Notes: generated from the letters alone by a model not told the origin. A stretch of 64,000 nt of DNA from Plantago major (GCA_026545765.1 CM048842.1:20796667-20860666), one strand, 5' to 3'; counted from the first letter of the stretch, positions 12,006-23,930 are shown. Made by a program: numbers and translations.

Positions 12006-12689
12006 GAAGGGTAGATTATGTATATAACTAGTTAGTTGTTGATAATACCAAGTATTTGTGATTTACATGCTTTTCAAAATGTATGTAGGTATATACTAAC
12101 ACATTTTTCCTGTATTTGTTGCATGTTTTTGCAGATGCCGCGACATAGGCGACCCACATATCGTCCTCCCCCATGCGGCCAGTCAGGGGGTAGTCGAGGA
12201 GGGTCGACTCGAGGAGCAGATTAGTCGAGAAGCTCACGGTTCCCTGAGACGCCACCGTTCGGAAGGGCTCGAATCCGATCTTCGGGAACTTACAAGACGA
12301 TGATTGTCCCTACACCGAGATCGAGGTCGGGGCTCAGTGGAACGGAAAACCTGTGTTGTTCCCACTGGGTAAAGACAAGTAAGTATTATGCATTCCTTTA
12401 TATATATAGAACATACCTTAAGATAATTTATGTCACATCATTGTTATACTATACTAATTAATATTTGTTTCTTGTATCTTATACATTGATAACAGTTTAC
12501 GGCCTTCAGATGCAGCCGCTAAACTCGGTGACATCTTTCGGACCAAGAGGGAGCCCCCGGGGCAGGGGGCGAGAAGTGGTCGTGCATCTCGGACCGGATG
12601 AGAGGCGAGTACTTTGATGAGTTGCGGGTAAGTTTGAATCTGACATTCCTTTATTTGCTGTTATACTCGTTGTTTTAATGTGAGTGGTA

Positions 12690-13195
12690 TGTTAGCCACT
12701 GAACTTGGGTGATATGTTAGTCACCACTGTGTTAGTAAATTTTAGGACAATGGGAGTGGTATATTAGCCACTATATGTGAGTGGTATGTTAACTTGGGTG
12801 ATATGTTAGTCACCACTATGTTAGTAAATTTTAGGACAATGAGAGTGGTATATTAGCCACTATATGTGAGTGGTATGTTAACTTGGGTGATATGTTAGTC
12901 ACCACTGTGTTAGTATATTTTAGGACAATGTGAGTGGTATGTTAGCCACTGTATATGAGTAGTATGTTAGCTACTGAACTTGGGTGATATGTTAGTCACC
13001 ACTGTGCTAGTAAATTTTAGGACAATGTGAGTGGTATGTTAGCCACTATATGTGAGTGGTATGTTAACTTGGGTGATATGTTCGTCACCACTGTGTTAGT
13101 ATTTTTTAGGACAACGTGAGAGGTATGTTAGCCACTATATGTGAGTGGTATGTTAGCTGCTAAACTTGGGTGATATGTTAGTCACCATTGAATAT
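12690..13195. repeat. ~90-bp minisatellite in a tnpA intron
   Basis: About five to six tandem copies of a unit of about 90 bp containing GAGTGGTATGTTAGCCACT and GGGTGATATGTTAGTCACCA. The landmark TTTTAGGACAAT recurs near 12740, 12830, 12919, 13014 and 13103. Each unit has small inverted repeats (AGTGG...CCACT, GGTGA...TCACC). Confidence 0.85.
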
Positions 13196-13442
13196 GTTAT
13201 GTTCTGTTATCTTATTGAATTGATGTCTCGGTTTATGTTATGTAATTTGTATGTTGTCTGAAATTGGGAATGTAGAAAAAGTACTTCATTCTCAACAGGT
13301 TGCTCCACCTGATATGGCCTTGTTTCGAGTCACTGGGGTCAACTCGATACAAGGATATGGCTTGCACTATGAAAAGGATGTGGCGATAAAACAAAAGGCT
13401 TGCATGGTGTGATGAGGAGGAGTGGGCGCTTTGGGTGGCCTA

Positions 13443-14417
13443 CACTACAAAATCATCAGATGGCGACGGATAGATCCGCTTAGCCAAGCTATCCGTCAGC
13501 CTCGACGGATCGGGCGACGGATAGAAAATCCGTCGCCTGAAGCTGTGACGGATAAAATCCGTCGCCCACCATGACGGATTGGACGACGGATTGACCTTTT
13601 TTTTTTAAAAAAAAAAAATGATTATGGGGCGACGGATAGATCTATCCGTCGCCCCATTTTTTTTTTTTTTTAAAAATAAAATCCGTATACGAATTTTTAT
13701 ATTCGTATACGGATTAATTCCGGTGGTGGCAGTGGTGGTGCGGTGGGTGTGGTGCAGGTGGTGGTGGGAGGTGGTGGTGGTGGAGGAGATGGTGGTGGTG
13801 GCAGGGTGGTGGTGCGGTGGTGGTGGGAGTAGAGAGGTGGTGGTGGTGGAGGAGGATGGTGGAGGAGATGGTGGTGGTGGCAGGGTGGTGGTGGTGGGAG
13901 GAGAGAGGTGGTGGTGGTGGAGGAAAGGAGGTGGTGGAGGAGATGGTGGTGGTGGAGGATGGTGGTGGTGGGAGGAGAAAGGTGGTGGTGGAGGATGGTG
14001 GTGGTGGGAGGAGAAAGGTGGTGGAGGAGATGGTGGTGGTGGTGGAGGATGGTGGTGGTGGGAGGAGATGGTGGTGGTGGAGGATGGTGGTGGTGGGAGG
14101 AGGAGAGGAGAAGTAGTGGAGAAAAGGAGGTGGTGGAGGAGATATATTATATTTTTTTTTAGGTTTTTAGCGACGGATAGATCTAGATCTATCCGTCGCT
14201 AATTTTTTTTTTTTTTAATTTTCCGGCCTTGTAGCGACGGATAAATCTATCCGTCGCTAAAATTTTTTTTTTTTTTTATTTTGGTCAACAATCTGTAGCG
14301 ACGGATAATTTTATCCGTCGCTACAGAGCGACGGATAACCTTTATCCGTCGCCAAACGGGGCGACGGATAGAATCCGTCGCCCCTTTCCGTCCCGTTACG
14401 GATGGATTCTTGTAGTG
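13443..14417. mobile_element. Non-autonomous CACTA nested in the larger CACTA
   Basis: Starts CACTACAAAATCATC and ends ATTCTTGTAGTG, flanked by the 3-bp duplication CTA (13440-13442 and 14418-14420), as expected for En/Spm elements. Both ends carry GCGACGGATA subterminal repeats in inverted pairs. At 975 bp it has no transposase; the middle is a GGT-rich minisatellite. Removing it restores the tnpA-like reading context, which confirms it is the younger insertion. Confidence 0.92.
13722..14140 (+). repeat. GGTGGT/GGAGGA-rich minisatellite
   Basis: About 420 bp of almost pure G, T and A on the plus strand built from GGTGGTGG and GGAGGA words, with longer blocks such as GAGATGGTGGTGGTGG repeated. 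It opens all plus-strand frames and gives long Gly/Val/Trp-rich spurious frames. Many GG runs make G-quadruplex formation plausible; that is inference. Confidence 0.85.
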
Positions 14418-14770
14418 CTACTGGACTCAAGTTGATGTCCAGCAGATTGCGGACCAGAACAGAGAGAACCGGCTGACAGAGCCGTCTGAGGGTAAAGGGG
14501 TGGCCATTCACCACTACAGGTCGCAAGCTGTTCTTACGCATCACGTGAAGTCTGTAAGTGTACATCTAATTTGGTCAGTTTATTCGTACATGTGTTTTGT
14601 GTTTCATTTCTATACCTTTAATGAGTTCCTAGCTAAATGTTTGCCTTTAATGAGTTCCTAGCTAAATGTTTACCTTCAATGTGTTTTGTGTTTCATATGT
14701 TCTTCAGGTGTCTTCAGGGGAGAAGAATACCGCCCTCGAGTACTTCAAAAGAGCCAAGCTGAAGAACGGC

Positions 14771-16404
14771 TGTTAGAAATTTGTTAGATATTTTGTTAGA
14801 AATATCGGTTTAGATTTTGATCAGCAACATGATGACTTATCTTAGTCTCAGAAAGGTGATTAGTACTCTTGGTTCACTTGAACATTGTAAAAGAGGAAAC
14901 CCACTAAGTATGATAGTCTAGCTAATCTTGTATAGGATGTCAGGTTTCAAAATGTAATTTTTATTTTATGAAGAGAAGACCAAGAAGAAGACATCCAAGC
15001 AGAACAAGTTCAACGACATTGAAGATTTGAAGAAACTGCACAAGATTACTGAAATAGTTTTGCAGATACCTTGGTCAGATATCTTGAAGACACGAATAGT
15101 TTTAAACAAGCTGTGTCACAAGAGATATCTGAGAACTAGAAGGTTTTCTGAAAACCAGGAAAGTGCCCACAGATATCTACTCTCAGATACCTTGAGCCTT
15201 AACCACATTTCTGAAAAAGAAATATATTGCAACAAAGTTGTTTCAATAAAGTGGTATATGAAGATTAAAGATAAGGACGTGCAAAGAATCAGATAATACT
15301 AGTCTCTGATATTGAGCATAGTTCCGTTGGCACTACAGGACAAAAAGTACAGTACAATGCATTAAATGCACGGACATAGATGTCTGAATAAAAGCAACGG
15401 TACCTTCTGAAGAAGAAGACAAACCTACTGCATTACTATACACAGATATCAATATTTTTAATTTGAGCCTAACGGATACTATTCAACGGCATTCAAATTC
15501 ATCTATAAATATCAATACTTAGACTACTTGAGAAGACACCTTGAACTCCATAAACTCGCTGAACAACATATTCTCTCAAGCAAACTAGTTATCCTCAACG
15601 CTTTCTGTTGCGACCAAAGCTCCTGATCTTAAGTAGCACTAAAGTTCTAAGTGTCCTGATCCTAAACAAGCACTGCTATCTGTGAAAGAGTTGAATTGAA
15701 AGATCAAGTATCTGAGATTCATTCTCTTGAACATTTATCTAAGACTTGGGTCAGTAAAAAGAACAAGATACCATACATTGAAAAGTGTATTAAGTATACT
15801 TGATTCACAGAGCTATCTGATTAACTGAAAAGTTATTAAACAAGCTCATCTGACAACTCAAACCAAAACCAACACCATCACTGGCGTGGAGTACATGAAG
15901 TACTTAGTTTGAGAAACTAAGGAATAACTCCAAGGTTATTGAGCACAGGAAGTACTTAGCTTGGGAAGCTAGGGAATAGCTCAAAAAGGTTTCTGAGTAC
16001 AGGAAGTACTTGTCAGGAAAGCCGGGAACAACTCAGGGGGAACATTTGGTTGGGAACCATTTGTTTAAGGAATCTTAGGATAGGATTTTTGTAAGGTGAC
16101 CTCAATTATCTATTCTAGTGAATTCTAGGTCTTTGGAAGACCGAAGTGGATTAGTTGGAGGATTACGCCACCTCCAGATACCACTATACTTGCTGTGTTA
16201 TTTACTCAGTACTTACATTTCACCAACACACACACACACTTTAACTTCTGCACTTATCTATCTTAAGTCTTCCGCGCTCTGAATCTAAGTATCAGATATC
16301 TACACAGATATCTGAGAAATAGTTTTTATCGACAAAAGTTTTAAAAGACTATTCACCCTCCCCCCCCCCCTTAGTCTTTTACTTTGCCGTTATCTGGACC
16401 AACA
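14771..16404 (+). mobile_element. Ty1/copia 5' LTR (family X, copy 1)
   Basis: A 1634-bp LTR starting TGTTAGAAATTTG and ending ATCTGGACCAACA. It is followed by TGGTATAAGAGC (16407-16418), close to the usual copia initiator-Met tRNA binding site, so it is a 5' LTR. Related LTRs lie at 59098-60782 (plus) and 19634-21065 (minus, solo). It truncates the CACTA element to its left. Confidence 0.88.
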
Positions 16405-17140
16405 AGTGGTATAAGAGCATGAGGTTCACAAGCCTTCTGCACTGAACCTAGATCCCCAGATAGGTGAAGGAACTTTGTCCATTTACGAGGACTATTTAAT
16501 TTGTGTGTTAAGTGTGCAGGAATGTCTCTGAGTGATGCACCCGTTCTCAAACCAGAGAACTACGAGAAATGGAAAAATAACATGATGCTCCACCTTGAAG
16601 CCATAAGTGACGAAATGATCGAAGTAATAAAAAATGGCCCAATAGTCATTCAACAACTTAAACAAGTCATGGAGGTTTCTAATGGTAGAGACAGAGATCA
16701 AAGCGAAGGATCTTCACAAACTGATGCGTCAACTAGTGGGAGATCTACTAGTCAAGTTATTTACGAACCAAAGCCCAGAGAACTCTGGACATCGGAAGAT
16801 GCCAAGAGAAATCGTCTGGATGGTCAAGCTCGTAATATCATCATCAGATCTACACCTGAGCACATACAGTGTAAACTGTGGGGTGCTAAAACGGCGAAAG
16901 TTGCCTGGCAACTGATTGAAGAAATCTGTGCCGGAACTGAGAAAACCAAAGAAAACAAGTTCGAAGTTCTCAAGTTGAAATTTCAAAATTTCAAACAAGG
17001 ACCCACTGAAACTCTGGAAGAACTTGATTTCAGATTTACCACTCTCATGAGTGATATGGCAGCACTTGGGGAAAGCAACAGATACTCTCAGTCAAAAAAG
17101 ATTAAGACTGTTGTCCTGAACCTCAATTTGGATGCAGCTG
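16405..17140 (+). mobile_element. Copia family X copy 1: leader and gag start
   Basis: Internal sequence after the 5' LTR. The gag frame begins MSLSDAPVLKPENYEKWKNN at 16522, followed by the copia gag (UBN2-like) region with KVAWQLIEEICAG and LKLKFQNFKQGP. The copia similarity ends near 17140, where the frame runs on without a stop into an Athila-type integrase tail. The rest of the element is absent here; fossil. Confidence 0.75.
16407..16418 (+). promoter_or_regulatory. Primer-binding site of copia family X copy 1
   Basis: TGGTATAAGAGC two bases after the LTR end; one base away from the common plant copia form TGGTATCAGAGC, which pairs with initiator-Met tRNA. Confidence 0.75.
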
Positions 17141-18920
17141 GCAAAGAGCGTATACTGCAGCTCTCAGAACTGGAAGAACTTCGGAACAATGCTTTCGAGA
17201 ATGCTAAGACCTATAAGGCCAAGACTAAGGAGTATCATGATAAGGGAATAATTCGTAAGGATTTGACCCCAGGTATGAAAGTTTTACTCTTCAACTCTCG
17301 CCTTAAATTGTTTCCAGGTAAGCTGCGCTCTCAATGGGATGGACCGTACGAAATCGTTCAAGTGGCACCACATGGTGCTGTCGAACTCTTGAACACAAAT
17401 GATGGATCCACCTTCAAGGTCAATGGACAACGGGTTAAGCCATATCTGGAAGGATTTAATGAGCGACCGGAGGAAGAGGTTGTTCTTGGTGAGTCTAGTA
17501 CATGACTATAAAGGTACACCAACAGGCAAGTCACTATAGCTTCCATTCTGTCTTCGTTTTCACTCTACGCTTGAGGACATGCTTGAGTTTAGGTTTGGGG
17601 AGGGGGAATGTGCTCTCTAGTGTCTTATCTGCATTTTTCTCTGATAATCTGTGTCTTTAGAGTCTTTCGTCTTTACTTCTATGTATTTTGTTCTATTGTG
17701 TGTTATGTGACCCTTCTCTGTTACAGTTTCTTTGTCAGTCTAGGTCTAGTTAATTTCCCTTTAAGTACTTTCGTGGTGAGTCTGAGTCTTTGACCAAGTC
17801 GAACGTCCATTGTAGGTGTTAAATCCACTTGCCGCTTACGTTTTGTTTGATGATTAGCTGGAAGTAGGACAGTGTATTTTTAATCCTGCAAGGTCGTTTC
17901 TCTTTTAAATAGCAAGTTTGTTTAGCTCCTTGGTCCAAAAATCCTGTGAGACGCCTGAGAGCCGATGAAAAAATTTTGTACCGGCAAATGTATTGTGTGA
18001 TTTCCTGGGTTATGCAAGTTTTTACGTATTACTTGCGCCTTTTCATACTTATGTGTACTCAGTCTTGTTAGGGATGACGAACCGCATGCTCTTTTTAAGC
18101 TCTTCCCCCTGTTCCAAGGAACAGGTTTGGGGAGAGAACTGTTATCTTGCAACTTTTATATGCTGTTTTGCATTATTACTGAAAAGTTTGTTTACTGCTC
18201 CCTAAAAGCTTATTGATATTTGAATCTCGGGGTGGATCTATGGTCTTAATTGATCACCGTTAGTCATGTTTCAAATCCTACCTATATACCGGCGTGGTCC
18301 TAAAAATCCATATGTCCGTGAGGGTTGATGGCACGTACACCAAACTGACACGCACAAAAGTGCGGACTTTCGGTAAAATAGACACCTGCAAAAAATTGAT
18401 ATTAAAAGAGCCCAATGAGGCCAAGCACTGAATATACATTGAAGAATTTGATTGAGATTTGAATCGGTTGACGTGATTAGGGGGAGCAGTTTCAGCTTTT
18501 GTTTTCTGAAAAATTAAGTCGCCTGGTAAGTCCCTTTCGATCTAATGAGACGAGTACAAAAGCATAAGATATTGTAGGCACCTTTGTGATGCAAGTCACC
18601 TTCCCAGTTTATTTTTGAGCTTATACCCCATTTGGATACTTCCAAGAGAGTGAGAGATACACTACATTCACCTGTGAGGGACTAGCGAGCTACACTTAAG
18701 TGCTATTTGTCTGGAAAACGATTGTGTTTGATTTTCTGTACACTGTCTTGCCAAAGTTGGATTGATGACAAAATTTTTGCATCTCGTGGACTTACTATTT
18801 ACAATGGTAGATTCGATCACTTGGGACCTTGACTCCTTGTTTGTTTCCGTGGTTTGAGTCTAGTTTTTGTCTAGGTTTATTTGTTTGCTAGAGGATGAGC
18901 AAAGTTCGGTTTGGGGAGTT
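17141..18920 (+). mobile_element. Athila-type element 1: integrase tail and 3' non-coding region
   Basis: The frame ending at 17505 carries the C-terminal part of a Ty3/gypsy integrase: AKTKEYHDKG, then GMKVLLFNSRLKLFPGKL and WDGPYEIVQVAPHGAVEL. From 17506 to 18920 no long frame is seen. The block at about 18280-18380 (CCGTGAGGGTTGATGGC, GTGCGGACTTTCGGTAAAA) is shared with 60825-60910. The polypurine tract TTGGGGAG lies just before the LTR at 18921. Only the 3' part of the element is present; fossil. Confidence 0.75.
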
Positions 18921-19090
18921 TGATGAGACAATAATTTAGAGTCTCATTTGGTCCTTTTTAGCGGTCTTTGTGAGTCTTTGTCTTTAGTTTCTTAGTCTTT
19001 TTAGTTTGTTTTTACGCTTTGATTTTTTTGTTTCTATCTTCTAGGAATCATTGTTTTTTAGCCAAATTGAGGGCAAGTTTGTTAACATGG

Positions 19091-19443
19091 CTCGCTGCGG
19101 CGAGATTTCCCGAATGTAAAGGGAGTGAATGCAAGACGGCTCGCCGCGGCAAGAAAATCGGTCCGCCGCGGAGAGAATTGTCGAGAGTTAATTATTTCTG
19201 TGGAAGGGAGCTCGCCGCGGCGGGGCATTTTGTCCGCTGCGACAGGATTCCACGAATGCTAAATCGAATCCGCCGAAGAGAAGCTCGCATAAGGAATTTT
19301 GCCATGACGAGAATTTGCGAAAAGGCTCTGCTCAAGATTGAAGCTTCGCCATGAGTATTTTACCGCAATGAAGTTAAGTATGGGATATATATTTCGATCG
19401 AAGAAGACTAACCACGGCGAGGAAATCAATCCGCCGCGGCGAG
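19091..19443. repeat. CTCGCCGCGGCGAG palindrome cluster in LTR-b
   Basis: At least six near copies of the palindrome CTCGCCGCGGCGAG: about 19091-19104, 19140-19153, 19161-19175, 19211-19224, 19231-19245, 19411-19421 and 19431-19443. The core is CCGCGG. It sits in the 5' half of the LTR, the region that in the two other LTRs holds a different palindrome. Confidence 0.8.
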
Positions 19444-19633
19444 ATGCGCAGATGGGAATTCCGATTTCCTTATTACTTTTGGGTTTTGTAATTTCTTTTA
19501 TACTTCTTTTAACCTAGTTGATAGAAAAATCTCCAGACATTCATACTTTTGACATTGAGACATATCTTGGTGCTTGGATTTATCCTTGATTGATTTATCG
19601 ATATCGAATTCCTGATCACCGTGGTAATTCTCT

Positions 19634-21065
19634 TGTTGGTCCAGATAACGGCAAAGTGAAAGACTAGAGGGGGGGGGGGGGGTGAATAGTCTTTTAAAAC
19701 TTTTGTCGATAAACACAGTTTCTCAGAAACTTGGGGGGTTTCTGATACTTAAATTCAGAGCGCGGAAGACTTTAAGATAGGTAAGTGCAGAAACAATAAG
19801 TATGTGTGTGTGCTTTGCTGAAAGATAAATGCAGAAAGGTAAATAACACAGCAAGTATAGTAGTATCTGGAGGTGGCGTAATCCTCCAACTAATCCACTT
19901 CGGTCTTTCTGAGACCTAAAATTCACTAGAACAGATAATTGAGTTCACCTTACAATAATCCTATTCTAAGATTCCTAAACAAATGGTTCCCAACCAAATG
20001 TTCCCCCTGAGTTATTCCCCAGCTCCTAGAGCTAAGTACTTCCTCTACTCAGATAACCTTGGAGTTATTCCCTGATTTCCCAAATCAAGTACTTCCTCTA
20101 CTCCACGCCTTGATGGTGTTGGTTATAAGGTTTGTTAGAGGCTTCTTGTATAACTTTTCGCTTATGTTTCCAGAGAGCCTAATAGAACAAGACTACTTAA
20201 TACACTTGTTCAAAGGTATGGCAATCGCTCTTCTTGACCCAAGTAATTGATGTCCGCTGGAGAATGAGCTTCAGAAAGGTTATCTGATAGTTCAACTCTT
20301 TCACGAATAACAATCTCTTGTTAAGGTTCAGGACAACTTAGAACTACTAGTGATTCTTCAAGCAACAGAAAGCTTTCAGAAAGGGTAGTAGAGTTCTTGA
20401 GAGAATACTTTGCTAGATTGTAAGTTTGCAAGTTAGATCGTTCTTTGGTCGTTGTATTTCTCAGCATCTAAGTGTGTGATATTTATAGATGAATTGGAGA
20501 GTCGTTGGGATGTTATCCGTTAGACACAATTCAAATTCAGTCTATACTTATCTTGAAAAGAGTACTCAGAAGTCCTTGTCTCATATCTCAGAGAGGACTG
20601 TGCTTTAGCGGCTTTTCTGCCGATGCAATTAATGCATATGTACTATTTCTTGTCCTGTAGTCTTCAACGGATACATTAGCCTTTCTGATGGCTTGCATGC
20701 TCCATACTCATGATGTCATATGTTCCAGAATCATGTTTCAAAAGTAACTAAATGCACTTGAGAAAGGATTAAGGACATTGTCTTTCCGGGTGAGACTAAA
20801 CCTTGGTGTCTTCATAAATCTTATGCAATCTCCGGTCTTGTAATCTTCAGAAAAGCTCCATTGCTAGGATTGATCTTCATGGTCTTCTTGGAAATAAAAA
20901 TTACATTCAGAGACCTATAATCCTAAAACAAGATTTACTAGACTAATCATACTCAGTGATTTCCTCTTTTACAATGTTCAAGTGAATTAAGAGTACTTAA
21001 TCACCTTTCTGGCAAAGATAAGAACATGTGATGAATGATCAAAATACTAACAGATATTCCTAACA
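19634..21065 (-). mobile_element. Solo LTR of copia family X
   Basis: On the minus strand it is a 1432-bp LTR of the same family as 14771-16404 and 59098-60782, ending ATCTGGACCAACA (plus-strand 19634 side). It is flanked by the 5-bp duplication TCTCT (19629-19633 and 21066-21070), so it is a clean insertion later reduced to one LTR. It is younger than the Athila-type LTR that holds it. Confidence 0.93.
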
Positions 21066-21734
21066 TCTCTATTGTTTATCTCTTTACAATTCGTTCTTGT
21101 TCTTGTTTGTCGAATTGTATGAGCTTGCTTGCGATTATCATTACGTTTATGTTTATCATGAGCAATATGTTGGAGTCTTTCATCTTTCAATCTATCATGA
21201 GTATCTAAACCACTCCGGACATGGTAGTTGCGTGATAGCTTTGCGTATTCGCTTCTAGGGTTTGAAATCGTTCATATAGGTTAGGCTCGTTCAAAGATCT
21301 TTGTAAAAACCCTTCAATTCAATACTCTCGTTCAAAGATTCTCTAAAACGTTTGGTTAAGGATCGTGGATTGACGACCCACGATTACTCTAGTTCAAGTA
21401 TCTTCAAACTCGTTTGGTAAAGGTTGAATTGATAGTTTTCTGTACACCGACCGTGTGACAGTATGAACGTATCCCTAAAGCGAATTAGCATTGCTTGATC
21501 GTAACTATTGTGTTCTTTCTATCTCATTCAAATCAACTACATTGCATTTTCTGTTTTCTAGTTATTAGAAGTACTCAAATTCAAACAAATCAAACTATTT
21601 CTACAAGTAATTGTTTGCTTTCAAACCCTGTGGTAGCCTAGTTGATTCCTTAGCGAACGATCTCGTGGTTAGCATAGTCTGTTTACAACGACTGCTTCCT
21701 ACTTGTTTTCCTAAGTAGTAATTTGAGCACATCA

Positions 21735-22135
21735 TGTACTATTATTTAAAAAAACCTAGACTAATAATACGATGAGAAAGGTTAAAGAAAATAAAAATAA
21801 GAGTAATGCGCTTTTATGTCATTTTACAAAATACCAGTTAGCTTATCAACTAATTTGTTAAACACCTACATTAAAATCAGCTAGATTTTCAGCTAGTTAA
21901 TCAGCTATCTTCAGCTACCAGCTAGTTAATCAGTTACCAGCTAGCTTTTCAGCTAGTTTTGCTAAACAGAGCCTAAACGTCTAAATCCATTAATCTTAAG
22001 CATAAAAAATATTGCGGAGGCCTCCCTGCATTGGGTCACGACGGGTCTGATCACGTTTTCTAATTTTTTTAGGGTGTAGTGATCATATTAAAAAGGTCAA
22101 CAAAACGCAATGATAAATTTATTAATCAGGAGATG
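21735..22135. other. Non-coding; CAGCTAG-rich, hAT-MITE-like words
   Basis: Between 21835 and 21975 the words CAGCTAGCTTTTCAGCTAG and GCTAGTTAATCAG recur, and the block ends GCTAAACAGAGCC. Such words are common in the ends of plant hAT-type miniature elements, but here the end-like motifs are in direct, not inverted, orientation and I see no clear target duplication. Confidence 0.35.
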
Positions 22136-23099
22136 TTAGACTATACACTGTGGACGACTGCTTTTTGGTTGAGTGGTCAGGCGACTTCTCCCGCAACCTA
22201 TGACAGCCCACTGTGGCAGCGATTGTGGGGTTGGTCGTGGGAATTTCTTTTTATTTTTTTATTTTTTTATTATTTATACTAGTTATATTATCAACAATAT
22301 TCAAATGTATAGAAGATTTGGAGTTGGAAATGGTGTTTTTTTTATTTAAATCGGGATTACAATATAAAAGAGAGAAAGAATCGTGAATTTTGAGTTGTGA
22401 GGAAGTATGTTTTCACTGGTCTCTATTTATAGATCTAAAAAAATATGACTATTGGTATAATTTTTGTATTTTTTAAAAATCAAAATTTAAATAAAAAACA
22501 AAAAAGAAAGAGTCCGTCTCCTGAGAGTCCACAATATAATGAGAGTCCTTGAGAGTCCTACATAATAGAAAAATATATACAATTTATACATAAAATCATA
22601 CAATATGATTTTTTTCGCGGGTTGACCCGCTTGACCCGGATCGACCCACATTTTTCCCTTATAATACACAACCCGCTTTCATCATGTGTCCATCCAATCA
22701 TATTGATACTTTGGGACAAATTGCTTATATTTGGTATATAATTGTCTATGTTTAATGTAAAATTATTGATGACAACCTATTTATCTCAAAAACTCAATAT
22801 TTATAAAATAAACATAGAAATCAATTTCATTCATCAATCAATAAAATGTCATTACATAAAAAACAATACAAAAAATTAAAAATCACTATATCCAAACTAT
22901 ATTCATCCTCGCAAACAAAAAAAAAAAAAAAACACCCTTGACTTGTTCGTCAACTCCTCCATCCACGCCTCCATCTTTATCATCAATCATTCAACCACCA
23001 TTTTTACGAAAACCTACTATATGCAACAAAAAAAAAAAACCAAAATCAACAATTTACATATAGACATACACAATTTACATAAAAACCTAAACAATATTT

Positions 23100-23930
23100 T
23101 TTTTTCAAAAGATGAAATAAAATACCTATATTCAAGCATCACCAATTTACCCTTAACAATCAACAATTACAGTATAAACATAGGCTATTCATACATAATA
23201 ATCGAAGAAAAAAATGAAGCATAATAACCGAAGCAAAAATGAAGCATAAACATAGACATCACCAATTTACCCTTAAAAATCAACAATTACAGTATAAACA
23301 TAGGCATCACCAATTTACCCATAACAATCAACAATTACAGTATAAACATATGCTATTTATACATAATAATCGAAGCAAAAAAGAAGCATAATAACCGAAG
23401 AAAAAATGAAGCATAAACATAGGCATCACCAATTTACCCTTAACAATCAACAATTACAGTATAAACATAGGCTATTCATACATAATAATCGAAGTAAAAA
23501 TGAAGCATAATAACCGAAGCAAAAAATGAAGCATAAACATATGCATCACCAATTTACCCTTAACAATCAACAATTACAGTACAAACATAGGCTATTCATA
23601 CATAATAATCGAAGCAAAAATGAAGCATAATAACCGAAGCAAAAATGAAGCATAAACATAGGCATCACCAATTTAACCTTAACAATCAACAATTACAATA
23701 TAAACATAGGCTATTCATACATAATAACCGAAGCAAAAATGAAGCATAAACATAGGCATAACCAATTTACCCTTAATAATCAACAATTACAGTATAAATA
23801 TATGCTATTCATACATAATAATCGAAGCAAAAAATGAAGCATAATAACCAAAGCAAAAATGAAGCATAAACATAGGCATCACCAATTTACCCTTAACAAT
23901 CAACAATTACAACCAAAACAACAGAAAACG
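23100..23930. repeat. ~119-bp minisatellite inside the Harbinger-type element
   Basis: Unit of about 119-120 bp including CATCACCAATTTACCCTTAA, CAATCAACAATTACAG and AATGAAGCATAATAACCGAAG. The landmark ACCAATTTA recurs at about 23140, 23260, 23309, 23428, 23548, 23667, 23761 and 23880; two intervals are shorter (about 49 and 94 bp) through internal deletions. Confidence 0.88.

Larger units (their letters stand above)
7269..14770 (+). mobile_element. CACTA (En/Spm) transposon, right end lost
   Basis: The left end is CACTACAAGAATTCTGCG, followed by the subterminal repeats typical of CACTA elements (AGCGACGGATAG and its complement). It contains a TNP2-type transposase remnant, a DUF4216-type frame and tnpA-like pieces in the usual order. 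It inserted in a copia integrase (6881-7268). A smaller CACTA (13443-14417) is inserted in its tnpA-like region. The right end is missing: at 14771 a copia LTR begins. The 5' leader (about 7660-8300) is shared in inverted form with 51470-52060, so the family has moved or been copied more than once. Confidence 0.9.
12135..14770 (+). pseudogene. tnpA-like gene of the CACTA, in exons and interrupted
   Basis: A second CACTA gene, probably the tnpA-type DNA-binding factor. Pieces seen are: a start MPRHRRPTYRPPP at 12135; a block reading LRPSDAAAKLGDIFRTKREPPG at about 12495-12560; a block near 13400-13440 ending ALWVA; then, after the inserted small CACTA, TQVDVQQIADQNRENRLTEP (14424 onward) and ALEYFKRAKL near 14740. 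The pieces are separated by AT-rich gaps with donor-like and acceptor-like borders (GTAAGT near 12375 and 12627). The C-terminal end is lost where the copia LTR begins at 14771. Confidence 0.6.
18921..21734 (+). mobile_element. Athila-type 3' LTR (LTR-b), with a solo LTR inside
   Basis: Begins TGATGAGACAATAATTT after a polypurine tract and ends TTTGAGCACATCA. Without the inserted solo LTR it is about 1.38 kb. The 5' part has a cluster of CTCGCCGCGGCGAG-like palindromes (19091-19443). The 3' part resembles LTR-a near 840-1286, including CTCGTGGTTAGCATAG. Confidence 0.85.

Noticed and set aside
13618-14202. Long Gly/Val/Trp-rich frames on the plus strand
   Set aside because: They are a by-product of the GGTGGT/GGAGGA repeat, which has almost no stops in any plus-strand frame.
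16360-16375. Long C or G runs (also near 3955, 4795, 19670, 28681 and 60733) as possible special signals
   Set aside because: Several lie at the same place of the copia family X LTR and the others are isolated; length is unreliable in assemblies. Treated as ordinary homopolymers.
23100-23930. Possible CRISPR array (regular repeats)
   Set aside because: The units are about 119 bp without alternating short repeats and unique spacers, in plant nuclear DNA inside a transposon; this is a minisatellite.
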